Of a DNA stretch of 64,000 bases, positions 1 to 11,369 are shown piece after piece. Source of the DNA: Isoperla grammatica. Its lineage: Eukaryota; Arthropoda; Insecta; Plecoptera; Perlodidae. Position 1 is the first letter of the stretch. Each line of letters opens with the position of its first letter. The position numbers were made by a program, and so were the translations under genes. The stretch is taken from contig OX246747.1 in the NCBI GenBank assembly GCA_945910005.1, positions 11,561,035 to 11,625,034 of the forward strand, given 5' to 3'. The notes beneath the pieces are model-generated. The model was not told the DNA's origin. It saw nothing but the letters and a program-made list of their open reading frames with translations, and ran no database searches.

Positions 1-207
1 GTCGTTAAGCTAACACATTGTAAAATGATAGATAGGGCTCTACATTATTAGGGCTTTAACATCATCAGTGATCTACTGTGTCTGTGTTCATAATAAAATA
101 CACTATTACAATTTTGCTTTAGAAAAATCACCAATATGCAAATGCAGTAAAAACTAATATGTGTCGCATTTTTATCTACATTTTCATACATTACCATCTC
201 ATCATCT

Positions 208-908
208 TGTAAAGTACCGTCTATATGCATTATCTACTAGGCTGTGCTAAGAATGCAGTGAGTTTGTGCATTATCCACTAGGCTGTGCTTAGAGTGCAGT
301 GAGTTTGTGCATTATCCACTAGGCTGTGCTTAGAATGCAGTGACTTTGTGCACATGTGAATTTGTAGAGAGCTTTGGTAATATCAATAAAGAACTTGCAT
401 TGTTACATTGCATAGCAACGGTTTTTGACTGGTAACTAAGGAAAATACAGAAGAAGATGGTGGAAAGTGAGCCTAGAGAGAGGAAGTGGTGTTGAAAGCT
501 ACACGGAATAACTTCAAGAACTCGAGTCTTTGAGCCTTACGATTTCTCTAGTTATCCAAACTAGTATTACTCAGACGTCAACTACGCCTGCCCCGTTAAA
601 TGGGACGGTGATTTTCGAAGCGTCGGTTACACACGATCAACCACTGAATTCAACCTACCATGAAGGACATTTTGGAAATTCTACCATGGACGCCTGCTTG
701 AGATATCCAAGGTTAGAAGACCAATACACCTATAACTGGAGCTGGTACTGTCTGTAGACCTATTTGTGACAAGTTATTTACTGTGAGCATTCGTTGTCTA
801 TGTGATACAATATAAATTAATAATTCAACTCAAGTTTTTTAAGTGTTGGTTTATTATCCGGCTGAGCTTGGCCGACCAGTGTAGAGAGGGGGCGAGGGTA
901 CTGTTACA
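208..908 (+). repeat. LTR copy 1 of a Gypsy-like element
   Basis: This 701-bp long terminal repeat starts TGTAAAGTAC and ends GTACTGTTACA, so the ends are a short inverted repeat of the TG...CA type. Two further copies of identical length lie at 2586-3286 and 5252-5952. Three 41-bp tandem units (226-348) sit near the start, where promoter elements usually lie, and an AATAAA is at 385-390. The next bases, starting TTTGGCACACC, are placed and spelled like a primer-binding site. No target duplication is seen between the left flank of copy 1 and the right flank of copy 3. Confidence 0.85.
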
Positions 909-2585
909 ATTTGGCACACCAACGCTGGGGCACATACTAATTGCATTTACCCCGAGAAAAAAAAAAAAATTTAACCAAACGACAATAAGGGAATACGGAA
1001 GGAAATGGGGGAAATGAAGTCCGAATTGAAGAAAAGCTTTGAGGAAAAATGTGATAAAATGTTTTATGGGTTGGAAACTAAATTCACAGCTTTGAGGACT
1101 AAGGTAGAGGATGAGATCGAGGTTGTTGACAATAAAGTCGATGGCTTAGTAGAAGAGATAGTGGATTTTAAAGGTAGGTCAGAAAAGATTGGAGATAAGG
1201 TTGTAAAGGTTGGCGGTAAGGTCAATGAAGTAATTGAGGAGTTAGGGGTGTTCAAAAGAGATGTAGATAACAAGGTCGGAGAAATAAAAGGAAGTTCCGA
1301 TGTGGGAATTAGTTCAGAATTGCGTAAAAAATTTCGACATTTATTGCCTGATTTACAGAAGAAAGATGATAAGTTTGGAACGATTTGGAGTGATATTCAT
1401 ACTAATGTTGGTGCTCATAGCAATTATATGATTTTCAACCACATGTTGTTCTTCAAATTGGACAATAGTAAGGAGATTTGGAGGTTATGTATTCCACAAT
1501 GTCTGGTGTCGGAAGTGATCATGAGTGTACACGAAGAGATTGGTCATTTTGGGGCTAGAAAATGTTTAAAGGTGTTATTAGAGAACTTCTTTTTCAGTAA
1601 TATGGCGCGATTGAATAGGAAGTTGATTGCATGTTGTGATTTATGTCAACGTACGAAACATGCAAATAGAACGTCACATGGGATTTTTCAGCCTATTTTG
1701 CCTACGAACATTGGTCAATTGGTACCAACTGATATATATGGTCCATTACCTACAGGCTTTGGAGGGGTACGATATGAACTGGTATTCATTGATGTTTTTT
1801 CAAAGTTGGTGTCGTTGTACACGTTAAAGCAACAAACGGCTCGGGCTATTTCACAGAAAGTGACAGTTTATTTTGACACAGGTCAACAATGTCTAGAATC
1901 TCTTTGACAGGTGATGATTTGGTCCCTAATGTAGCCTATTGTTGTCAACTCTGTATTTACATTGTTACTAGGATTATAGGTTGGTGTTGGTTATGGTGCA
2001 AAGTTATTAATGTGTTTTTTTTATATCAACAATTTAAAATTGTTAATTGTTGACAATTGTTGATTCTGGAAGAGGGGATTGATATCCAATTGTTAGAAGT
2101 GTATTGATCTATTAACATTGCATGGTGCTGTCATTCGGGTTTCAGGTTTCATAAACTTTCATTTTAGCATCAAATTTGAGGGGGTCAGTGAACGACATTG
2201 TTGTAGTTTACAGGTTTAGAAAGGGTAAGGCTATTTGAAGGGGTAATGCGGTTTTCCAGTTATAGATTTTGTCAATTGGAGGGGTCAGTGAACGACATTG
2301 TTGTAGTTTACAGGTTTAGAAGGGGTTAAGGTATTTGAAGGGGTAACGCGGTTTTCCAATTATAGATTTAAAGGGTTTATTTCTGAGTTTCAATGTTAGC
2401 AAAAATATAAAAAATATAGATACATTTTGTCGTCTTTATTTTTTTTATTTTTGGAAGGGGTATATGATAAAACGACCTACGACCATGGAAATTTTAAAAG
2501 TGGAGAACGTTGGAGATAATTTTTTTGAATTTTTTTTATAATTTCAATTAATAAATTCATAAGATAAAAAAATTTGAAGGGGTAT
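909..2585 (+). mobile_element. internal region 1 of the tandem Gypsy-like element (deleted)
   Basis: This lies between LTR copies 1 and 2. It is nearly identical to internal region 2 but lacks about 290 bp near its start: the sequence jumps after AACCAAAC into GACAATAAGGG, removing the natural gag start. It keeps a frame at about 1005-1907 that covers coiled coil plus truncated integrase. A 100-bp tandem duplication (2181-2370) and a purine-rich GAAGGGG tract just before the next LTR follow. Protease, reverse transcriptase and RNase H are absent. Confidence 0.8.
1005..1907 (+). pseudogene. gag coiled coil joined to partial integrase, 5'-truncated copy
   Basis: About 300 codons run from a coiled-coil region rich in K/E/D/V heptads into an integrase N-terminal zinc-binding motif (H at HEEIGHFGARKC, then CDLCQ) and the opening of the integrase core (TDIYGPLP). 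The frame ends shortly after, so the second and third acidic residues of the DDE core are missing. It duplicates the longer frame at 3424-4575 but has lost the N-terminal part. No protease or polymerase is encoded. It cannot act alone and may not be translated, since its start lies inside the former gag. Confidence 0.6.
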
Positions 2586-3286
2586 TGTAAAGTACCGTCT
2601 ATATGCATTATCTACTAGGCTGTGCTTAGAATGCAGTGAGTTTGTGCATTATCCACTAGGCTGTGCTTAGAGTGCAGTGAGTTTGTGCATTATCCACTAG
2701 GCTGTGCTTAGAATGCAGTGACTTTGTGCACATGTGAATTTGTAGAGAGCTTTGGTAATATCAATAAAGAACTTGCATTGTTACATTGCATAGCAACGGT
2801 TGTTGACTGGTAACTAAGGAAAATACAGAAGAAGATGGTTAAAAGTGAGCCTAGAGAGAGGAAGTGGTGTTGAAAGCTACACGGAATAACTTCAAGAACT
2901 CGAGTCTTTGAGCCTTACGATTTCTCTAGTTATCCAAACTAGTATTACCCAGACGTCAACTACGCCTGCCCCGTTAAATGGGACGGTGATTTTCGAAGCG
3001 TCGGTTACACACGATCAACCACTGAATTCAACCTACCATGAAGGACATTTTGGAAATTCTACCATGGACGCCTGCTTGAGATATCCAAGGTTAGAAGAAG
3101 AATACACCTATAACTGGAGCTGGTACTGTCTGTAGACCTATTTGTGACAAGTTATTTACTGTGAGCATTCGTTGTCTATGTGATACAATATAAATTAATA
3201 ATTCAACTCAAGTTTTTTAAGTGTTGGTTTATTATCCGGCTGAGCTTGGCCGACCAGTGTAGAGAGGGGGCGAGGGTACTGTTACA
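2586..3286 (+). repeat. LTR copy 2
   Basis: A 701-bp LTR nearly identical to copies 1 and 3, shared between the two internal regions. Three 41-bp units lie at 2604-2726. The polypurine-like tract GAAGGGGTAT is immediately upstream and the primer-site-like TTTGGCACACC immediately downstream, as expected if it serves as 3' LTR of unit 1 and 5' LTR of unit 2. Confidence 0.85.
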
Positions 3287-5251
3287 ATTTGGCACACCAA
3301 CGCTGGGGCACATACTAATTGCATTTACCCCGAGAAAAAAAAAAAATTTAACCAAACACTTAAAAATTTGAGGTGTAATTATAAGCTCGATTAATTTGAA
3401 CGTTCGCAGAGTCACTGCTGACTATGGACAGGATGCAGGGGGAGGAGGTTCAGAATGAAGTAGGGAGGAGTATAGAGGAGAGTGTTCAAGAGGTAGAGAT
3501 CAGGTCTGTTGATTTGAACAGTATAATGGAGATGATAATTAAGATGGATGAGGGAATACGGAAGGACATTGTGGGATTACGTAACGACAATGTGGGATTA
3601 CGTAACGACAATGAGGGAATACGGAAGGACATTGTGGGATTACGTAACGACAATAAGGGAATACGGAAGGAAATGAGGGAAATGAAGTCCGAATTGAAGA
3701 AAAGCTTTGAGGAAAAATGTGATAAAATGTTTTATGGGTTGGAAACTAAATTCACAGCTTTGAGGACTAAGGTAGAGGATGAGATCGAGGTTGTTGACAA
3801 TAAAGTCGATGGCTTAGTAGAAGAGATAGTGGATTTTAAAGGTAGGTCAGAAAAGATTGGAGATAAGGTTGTAAAGGTTGGCGGTAAGGTCAATGAAGTA
3901 ATTGAGGAGTTAGGGGTGTTCAAAAGAGATGTAGATAACAAGGTCGGAGAAATAAAAGGAAGTTACGATGTGGGAATTAGTTCAGAATTGCGTAAAAAAT
4001 TTCGACATTTATTGCCTGATTTACAGAAGAAAGATGATAAGTTTGGAACGATTTGGAGTGATATTCATACTAATGTTGGTGCTCATAGCAATTATATGAT
4101 TTTCAACCACATGTTGTTCTTCAAATTGGACAATAGTAAGGAGATTTGGAGGTTATGTATTCCACAATGTCTGGTGTCGGAAGTGATCATGAGTGTACAC
4201 GAAGAGATTGGTCATTTTGGGGCTAGAAAATGTTTAAAGGTGTTATTAGAGAACTTCTTTTTCAGTAATATGGCGCGATTGAATAGAAAGTTGATTGCAT
4301 GTTGTGATTTATGTCAACGTACGAAACATGCAAATAGAACGTCACATGGGATTTTTCAGCCTATTTTGCCTACGAACATTGGTCAATTGGTACCAACTGA
4401 TATATATGGTCCATTACCTACAGGCTTTGGAGGGGTACGATATGAACTGGTATTCATTGATGTTTTTTCAAAGTTGGTGTCGTTGTACACGTTAAAGCAA
4501 CAAACGGCTCGGGCTATTTCACAGAAAGTGACAGTTTATTTTGACACAGGTCAACAATGTCTAGAATCTCTTTGACAGGTGATGATTTGGTCCCTAATGT
4601 AGCCTATTGTTGTCAACTCTGTATTTACATTGTTACTAGGATTATAGGTTGGTGTTGGTTATGGTGCAAAGTTATTAATGTGTTTTTTTTATATCAACAA
4701 TTTAAAATTGTTAATTGTTGACAATTGTTGATTCTGGAAGAGGGGATTGATATCCAATTGTTAGAAGTGTATTGTACTATTAACATTGCATGGTGCTGTC
4801 ATTCGGGTTTCAGGTTTCATAAACTTTCATTTTAGCATCAAATTTGAGGGGGTCAGTGAACGACATTGTTGTAGTTTACAGGTTTAGAAAGGGTAAGGCT
4901 ATTTGAAGGGGTAATGCGGTTTTCCAGTTATAGATTTTGTCAATTGGAGGGGTCAGTGAACGACATTGTTGTAGTTTACAGGTTTAGAAGGGGTTAAGCT
5001 ATTTGAAGGGGTAACGCGGTTTTCCAATTATAGATTTAAAGGGTTTATTTCTGAGTTTCAATGTTAGCAAAAATATAAAAAATATAGATACATTTTGTCG
5101 TCTTCATTTTTTTTATTTTTGGAAGGGGTATGATATAACGACCTACGACCATGGAAATTTTAAAAGTGGAGAACGTTGGAGATAATTTTTTTGAATTTTT
5201 TTTATAATTTCAATTAATAAATTCATAATATAAAAAAATTTGAAGGGGTAT
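3287..5251 (+). mobile_element. internal region 2 of the tandem Gypsy-like element
   Basis: The fuller internal region (1965 bp). It holds the 383-codon gag-integrase frame, a noncoding tail with a 100-bp tandem duplication (4849-5038), and an A/G-rich tract before LTR copy 3. The internal deletion that joined gag to integrase is shared with region 1, so the tandem arose from an element already deleted, probably by recombination between LTRs. Confidence 0.8.
3424..4575 (+). CDS. in-frame fusion of Gag coiled coil and truncated integrase
   Basis: A 383-codon frame opening at an ATG after the leader. Residues 1 to about 60 are acidic; about 45-85 are repeats of a short GLRND/GIRKD unit (DNA near-repeats of GGGATTACGTAACGACAAT type); about 85-170 are heptad-rich coiled coil. 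From about 250 the sequence becomes integrase: an HHCC zinc motif (HEEIGHFG...CDLCQ) and the first part of the core with TDIYGPLP. The frame stops before the remaining DDE residues. Gag and integrase are normally separated by protease, RT and RNase H, so a large in-frame deletion made this fusion. Whether it is expressed, or only rides on an autonomous relative, is not visible. Confidence 0.65.
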   Translation: MDRMQGEEVQNEVGRSIEESVQEVEIRSVDLNSIMEMIIKMDEGIRKDIVGLRNDNVGLRNDNEGIRKDIVGLRNDNKGIRKEMREMKSELKKSFEEKCDKMFYGLETKFTALRTKVEDEIEVVDNKVDGLVEEIVDFKGRSEKIGDKVVKVGGKVNEVIEELGVFKRDVDNKVGEIKGSYDVGISSELRKKFRHLLPDLQKKDDKFGTIWSDIHTNVGAHSNYMIFNHMLFFKLDNSKEIWRLCIPQCLVSEVIMSVHEEIGHFGARKCLKVLLENFFFSNMARLNRKLIACCDLCQRTKHANRTSHGIFQPILPTNIGQLVPTDIYGPLPTGFGGVRYELVFIDVFSKLVSLYTLKQQTARAISQKVTVYFDTGQQCLESL

Positions 5252-5952
5252 TGTAAAGTACCGTCTATATGCATTATCTACTAGGCTGTGCTTAGAATGC
5301 AGTGAGTTTGTGCATTATCCACTAGGCTGTGCTTAGAGTGCAGTGAGTTTGTGCATTATCCACTAGGCTGTGCTTAGAATGCAGTGACTTTGTGCACATG
5401 TGAATTTGTAGAGAGCTTTGGTAATATCAATAAAGAACTTGCATTGTTACATTGCATAGCAACGGTTGTTGACTGGTAACTAAGGAAAATACAGAAGAAG
5501 ATGGTTAAAAGTGAGCCTAGAGAGAGGAAGTGGTGTTGAAAGCTACACGGAATAACTTCAAGAACTCGAGTCTTTGAGCCTTACGATTTCTCTAGTTATC
5601 CAAACTAGTATTACCCAGACGTCAACTACGCCTGCCCCGTTAAATGGGACGGTGATTTTCGAAGCGTCGGTTACACACGATCAACCACTGAATTCAACCT
5701 ACCATGAAGGACATTTTGGAAATTCTACCATGGACGCCTGCTTGAGATATCCAAGGTTAGAAGAAGAATACACCTATAACTGGAGCTGGTACTGTCTGTA
5801 GACCTATTTGTGACAAGTTATTTACTGTGAGCATTCGTTGTCTATGTGATACAATATAAATTAATAATTCAACTCAAGTTTTTTAAGTGTTGGTTTATTT
5901 CCCGGCTGAGCTAGGCCGGGCAGTGTAGTAAGAGGGCGAGGGTACTGTTACA
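5252..5952 (+). repeat. LTR copy 3
   Basis: A 701-bp LTR closing the tandem. 41-bp units lie at 5270-5392. Its last ~60 bp differ from copies 1 and 2 at several bases (for example CCCGGCTGAGCTAGGCCGGG), more than the rest of the LTR, which suggests it comes from a slightly different element or was the original outer LTR. Unrelated AT-rich DNA follows. Confidence 0.83.
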
Positions 5953-6406
5953 AATTCGATTAGCCAAAGTTGCAAAAATATATAAGACGTAAAACCCAGA
6001 TATCATCATCATTGTACTGAATAGAATTGAACTTTTAGTCCATGGATAATATGAACGACGCATTGTACTGGGGTAATCAAACTGACAAAATTTTTTAAAT
6101 TTAAATATTTAGCATTGATTTCAAAGCTATTGACATTGACCCTGTTTGTCAGTGTGTCTTTTTTTACAATCTGTGGTCAATTGTAAATATCTGTTTCTCT
6201 GTTCAAACTCTAAAATAATAAAAGTTTTCTCTGGAAGTTATCAAACACAATTTTTTTCATTAGTCATAAGCGTGAAGAATTGTGTGCAGTTAATGTTTAT
6301 GGCTTACCCTTAAAAAAACATTTTTTAAGCTGAAAATTGTAACGAATTGATTGCCTTTCCATGGTCTACTCGCAATACAAATCGCACGCTGCATCCAGCA
6401 TTGTCT
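5953..6406. other. AT-rich stretch without recognisable genes
   Basis: Roughly 450 bp of AT-rich sequence between the LTR tandem and the first SINE-like copy. I see no coding pattern, RNA gene or terminal repeat here. Confidence 0.6.
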
Positions 6407-6417
6407 CAGAGCTTCAG

Positions 6418-6720
6418 GGAAGAATAGGCCCAGAGTGACTCTGCTAGTCGTAAAAGGCGATGAAAAAAACACTGCCCCTTCCCTTCCACTATCCCACTGA
6501 ATATTTCTCTTCCCACTTGGCCCTGTCCACCCTTGCTGGACTCCGGTATGACGATCCACGCCACGTACTATGGATCTGATTCGGATGTGGCTTTATTTTT
6601 CATCATCGTCTTCTCATCTTCATTATCACCTTCTCATCTTCATTATCACCCGCTCATCGTCTCGATTAGCCATTGTTTCACAAATATGAGACGTTAAGCC
6701 CTATTAATCGATCAATCAAT
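6418..6720 (+). mobile_element. SINE-like family, type B, only copy in + orientation
   Basis: It is flanked by an 11-bp target duplication CAGAGCTTCAG (6407-6417 and 6721-6731). It begins with the type B head (GAATAGGCCCAGAGTGAC) and ends with the shared 3' block and tail ATCAATCAATCAAT. This is the only copy in the window read left to right; it shows that the GTCTCATATTT-type block and ATCA tail form the 3' end of the element. Confidence 0.85.
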
Positions 6721-6731
6721 CAGAGCTTCAG

Positions 6732-7640
6732 AGCTTGGTAAGTAACAAGAGTGGTAGAGGAGGTGTGGGGGGGGGGGGGTAAGTAAATTCCTGGAATTTG
6801 AAATAATTGAACCAAAACTAACGCAATAATTCAATTCAAATAAACTATCAGAAGATAGTCTGAGAAGGCAAGACTACACAGACCGCACGCGCACCGCTCG
6901 GCGCCTGGCTTGGGCAACGCCGAGCGCGGCAAGAGAGCGTAGTGCGCCTCTTCACAAATTCATATCTCGAGACTTATTCTAGATAGTGACTTAAATTTGA
7001 CAGCTTTCTTTTTTAAATAAAGCTATCTAAAACGTTTATATAAAGAACTTTTTCAGTTAGTACGCTTCTATATAAGTTATAAGCTTAACATTCCAAAACT
7101 AAAAACATCGAGTAGGAAAATGTTTTTTAAATGTGTAATAAAATTATTAAATTTAAAAATTTCCTGCATAAATACATTGAAATTGAAAAATTCTATTTAA
7201 TATACAAAAGTTTTTTAAAATTGGTCACGCACTTTGGTTTTTATACACATTAACGTGAATTAAATAAAATCCAAGATGGCGGCTTGTTTGGCCCTTTTGC
7301 CAGCTGAGCACCTCATGAATTACCACTCAGGTAACATTGTTTTAACATATTCCAAAGTCAAAATTCGTCGACCTTTTTTGTAAGCAAAACGTCCTGGGCT
7401 GATGTACTAACACTGTTTCGTCGGTTTCAAATTCTATTTGATTTGAGTAGGGAAGTAGAAGATGTGTCAAAGCTGCCTCTCTTTAGAGCGAGATACGCCA
7501 AACTGGAAGAAACCAGGCAGGCTTTTGAGGAATTAACTTCAGATATTAACTTGCTGAAATTAGAGAAATAGATCCAGAATATGTGCCCAGCGATCAATGC
7601 TTGATTGCGTTTGATGAAATGTATTACGCGATACAAGAAG
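6732..7640. other. AT-rich region upstream of the BEL element
   Basis: It holds a G12 run near 6770 and a short GC-rich patch near 6880. No 5' LTR matching the putative 3' LTR start at 12728 was found, so the BEL element is probably 5'-truncated somewhere here. In-frame stops prevent a clean start for gag. Confidence 0.5.
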
Positions 7641-7649
7641 TCGCCGCGC

Positions 7650-8467
7650 GCATCACGTCACCGCCTGGGACAGCTGATCGCAACGTACCTACAGATTCAT
7701 CGCCCCACAGCCGTGCGCGTCTACCGAAGATAGAGCTTATCAAGTTCACGGCACGTTGACTCCCTGGCCAACATTCTACGACATGTTTTGTAGCCTAGTG
7801 CACAATGATGCAACTATCGATCCCGTTCAAAAGTTCCACTATTTAATTTTTACACTTACGGGCGCTCCACTGAGCCTCGTAAAGGGTTTACCAGTCATTG
7901 AAAATAATTACGCGATTGTGTGGGACTTATTTGTTGAAGAGTATCAAAATGAACGCAATCTTGCCAACAGCATTTTGGACAAGTTATTTTCGATCCGCTT
8001 ACAACAGTCAGAATCTGCTTCCGGTCTAAGCCTTTACTTTCAAACCTACCACGAGAATTCAAAAACTCAACATTAATATTGCAGACTACCTCCTGGTATA
8101 TATCGGCTTACGCAATCTAGAACCCAGTACCAAGAGACAATTCGAGATACAATGTGATAAACGTCAAGTTCCTTTTGTGGAACAGTTCACAAAGTTCCTC
8201 AAAGATTACGTCAGCGTGTGACAACGCTCTCAGGTTGATTATCAAAAGACCAAACCCCAAGCAAAAGGTTCTGCTGTCAGTAACAACTCGGCACCCAAGC
8301 AACGGGCCCTTATTTCCACGTCAGATAATTTAGTCCCTAGTTGTTTATTATGTAACGAAAATCATCGTCTCTTAAATTGTCAGACATTTCTCTCACTTGC
8401 TCCCTCCCAACGTCGTGAGAAGTGCAAGGAGATTCGACTATGTTTCAACTGCTTAGCTAGTTCGCAC
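7650..8467 (+). pseudogene. BEL/Pao gag remnant
   Basis: A DUF1759-type capsid region is recognisable: RLPKIELIKF, then WPTFYDMFCSLVHND and KFHYL. It is split by frame changes near 7755 and 8070 and by a TGA near 8220. Downstream come CCHC-like zinc knuckles (CLLCNENHRLLNC, CFNCLASSHMADKC), which run straight into the pol frame. This is an old copy of a Belpaoviridae-like element that can no longer make a single polyprotein. Confidence 0.75.
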
Positions 8468-10096
8468 ATGGCTGACAAATGTTCCTCGAAGTTTACATGC
8501 AAGCGATGTAACGGTCGACACCATACTCTGCTACATTTAGACACCCGTAATTCAGGCTCAATAGTTACGCCCGCTGTGACAAACACTGCGAGCAACGCGA
8601 ACGTGAACCGCAGAGTATCCCAAGCTGCTCCTGGTCCCTCAAGTGGGGGTAATCTTCCACAACAATCTCTTTCTTGTTCAGCCCAGTCCCCAAACCCCAC
8701 TACAGTATTGTTGGGTACTGCCATTGCACGAATTCAAGATAGTGCTGGTTGTTTCCATCCGCTCCGAATTGTTATTGACTGCGGCTCTCAGTTATCGTTC
8801 ATAACTTCAGATGTTGTGGAACGTCTAGGTCTCTCTCGTCGTAAATGTTTCACCCAGGTGTCAGGGATAGGTTCTCGTGAGGGGCCACGTGGTCAAGGCT
8901 TAACTACGTGTGTTATTGCACCTATCTCTGCAACGCACCCCCAGCTCTCTACCGAAGCAGTTATTCTACCCAATATTTCTGCGGATCTACCCTCAGTTCC
9001 CCTCTCGTCAGAACTAAGAGATAGCTTAAGTCATATCGCACTAGCCGATCCCCAGTTTGATAAACCTGGGCCCATTGACATGTTACTCGGGGCCGACATG
9101 TATCCATTTATTCTTGTAAATGGCCAAGTCAAATTAACCCCGGGTGAACCCACTGCCATGAAAACCATTTTTGGATGGATCATTATAGGCAAAGCGAAAG
9201 TTAGCTCCATCCAAACCCAATCAACGTCACTTCTCAGTTACTTTAATTCGTTGGAGAGTCTCGTTAAAAGATTCTGGGAGGTTAAAGAAACTTCAATACC
9301 CACTCTGAAAAACCCCGAAGACGTCTTAGCCGAGTCTCATTTCGTACGCACTCATTACCGCTCTAGTAGCGGCCGCTTTGTTGTCCCTCTACCATTTCGA
9401 GAAGCGGAACCCCTATTCAAAGGAAACTTTAACCAAGCCGTGTTGGCGCGACTTCAAAGTGTAGAGCGTAGATTAGCCAAACAATCTAGCATTCAACGCG
9501 ACTACATCCACTTCATGCAAGAATATATTGACCTTGGACACATGCAACTCGCTACGAAACCAGGCACTTACCTAATTCCCCACCATTGTGTGCTCACCCC
9601 TACGAGTACCTCGACCAAGCTCAGAGTCGTATTTGACGCCTCATTTTCGATTGCTCCACAAGGCTCGCTCAATCAACAACTATATGTTGGACCGAAACTG
9701 CAATTAGATATCGCGGATAAAGTTACAAATTTTCGTCAACACCCTGTGGCCCTTACTGCTGATATCTGCAAAATGTATCGACAGATTTTATTGCATCCCG
9801 ACCACAGGAAATACCAACATATTCTCTGGCGGCCATCCCCCAACGAGCCAGTCGAGGAGTATGAACTGAATACAGTCACCTATGGAATCTCATCAGCCCC
9901 CTTCTTAGCCATTCGCGTGCTGCACCAATTGGCAATAGATGAAGGTGCTCGCTTTCCACAGGCCGCGCAGGTACTGCAGGCAGAAACCTACGTGGACAAC
10001 ATAGTCAGCGATGCTAACTCTATGGCGGAGGCACTCGAGCTTCAAACCCAACTCACCCAATTACTCCAAGCTGGAGAATTCGCATTGCAAAAGTGA
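8468..10096 (+). pseudogene. BEL/Pao protease and reverse transcriptase region
   Basis: A 542-codon open segment. After a third cysteine/histidine knuckle (CKRCNGRHHTLLH) comes an aspartic protease with IDCGSQLSF in place of the usual D-S/T-G. The RT shows KLRVVFDASF, ALTADICKMYRQI, YGISSAPF and the catalytic box as YVDN rather than YVDD. The frame ends at TGA (10094-10096) at a point where relatives have tryptophan, so this stop splits RT from its C-terminal part. It is the longest preserved piece of the element. The altered catalytic box makes enzymatic activity doubtful. Confidence 0.8.
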
Positions 10097-10117
10097 GCAA
10101 GTAATTCCCTTCAGGTA

Positions 10118-11314
10118 TTGGAGCGAGTTCCCGAGATAGACCGAGAATCTTTGTTGTCCCTAGACGACAGTGAAAATCCTTCTATGAAGATTCTAGGCCT
10201 TCAGTGGGACCCTTCATCAGATTCATGTCGCTATTGCGTAACTGAAATCCCCACCGTATTCACGAAACGAGCGGTATTATCCACAACAGCACGCATTTTT
10301 GATCCGCTAGGGTGGGTGGCGCCAGTAGTATTCTGGTCCAAGAGGCTTTTCCAGGATCTCTGGTTAGAAGGTTTGCAGTGGAATGACTCGCTTCCCACAC
10401 ATGTTGATTGATTGATTAATGGGGCTTAACGTCTCATATTTATGCAACATCTAGGAAAAAAGTGGGAAAGATTTGTCACGCAGCTCCCCCTCTTAAGACG
10501 GCTTCAGATCCCCCGTTTTATAAAGGGATCCGCTCAGACACAAAATCAAATAATTGGATTCAGTGATGCCGCCGAGCGCGGCTTTAGTGCAGTTACCTAC
10601 CTCCGGACAACAGATCCCTCGGAAATGATTGATGTTTTCCTCATAAAGGCTAAAACTAAGGTAGCATTTATCAAAACCCTCACCATTCCCAAGCTAGAGT
10701 TGTGTGGTGCGGTCCTATTGGCTCGTGTAGTGAAGTCACTTCATACGTTCATCACGTCACTCGCTATCACAGAAATAGTCCTTTATACAGACTCTTCAAT
10801 TGTACATGCCTGGCTGCACATTCCTCCTCATCTGTTGAAGGTTTATGTAGCCAATCGAGTGACAGAAATCCTCGAGACAACGTCTGCTACAAACTGGCAC
10901 CACATTCCCTCGGAACAAAATCCGGCGGATTGCGCTTCGCGTGGAATCGATGTCTTCTACCTACAAAACCATCCCCTCTGGTGGAAAGGCCCCCCATTTC
11001 TTAGAACGCCCATGGATCAATGCAACTTCACACATCAATGCCTCCACCAGGAAGACGAACTCCCAGAAATGAAAACTGCACAGACGACTCTTGTTACCAC
11101 AACTCCTTCTCGTTTATTCATTGATTGGATTGAAAGGTTCTCCGCGCTCCTCTCTCTCCAACGTGCCACAGCGTACATCCTTCGGTTCGTCCATAACTCA
11201 CAGGGGAAGTCGGAGCGAACCACAGGACCCATTACCGCTACGGAGATGAAGACCGATCTGCGGCTGTGCATCAAACTAACTCAACAATACTTTTTTACGA
11301 CAGAGCTGCAATAA
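10118..11314 (+). pseudogene. BEL/Pao RT tail and RNase H, split by a SINE 3' end
   Basis: The segment to 10402 continues RT (KILGLQWDPSSD, FDPLGWVAPV). A 45-bp SINE-like 3' end (10403-10447) interrupts it, after which coding resumes with RNase H: GFSDAAERGFSA, KLELCGAVLLA, YTDSSIVHAWL and a W-H-x-P-S-E-x-N-P-A-D block ending in SRG. All are hallmarks of BEL RNase H. The frame closes at TAA about 11314, before the integrase zinc domain. Confidence 0.8.
10403..10447 (-). mobile_element. SINE-like 3' end only, inside BEL pol
   Basis: It consists of the (ATCA)n tail and the first ~35 nt of the shared 3' block; everything upstream in element sense is missing. Extreme 5' truncation of this kind is typical of target-primed reverse transcription. 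No clear target duplication is visible. Confidence 0.7.
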
Positions 11315-11369
11315 CTGTCTAAATCTTCCCCTATATCTAGCTCTTTGAACTGCCTAGCACTAGCTATTC

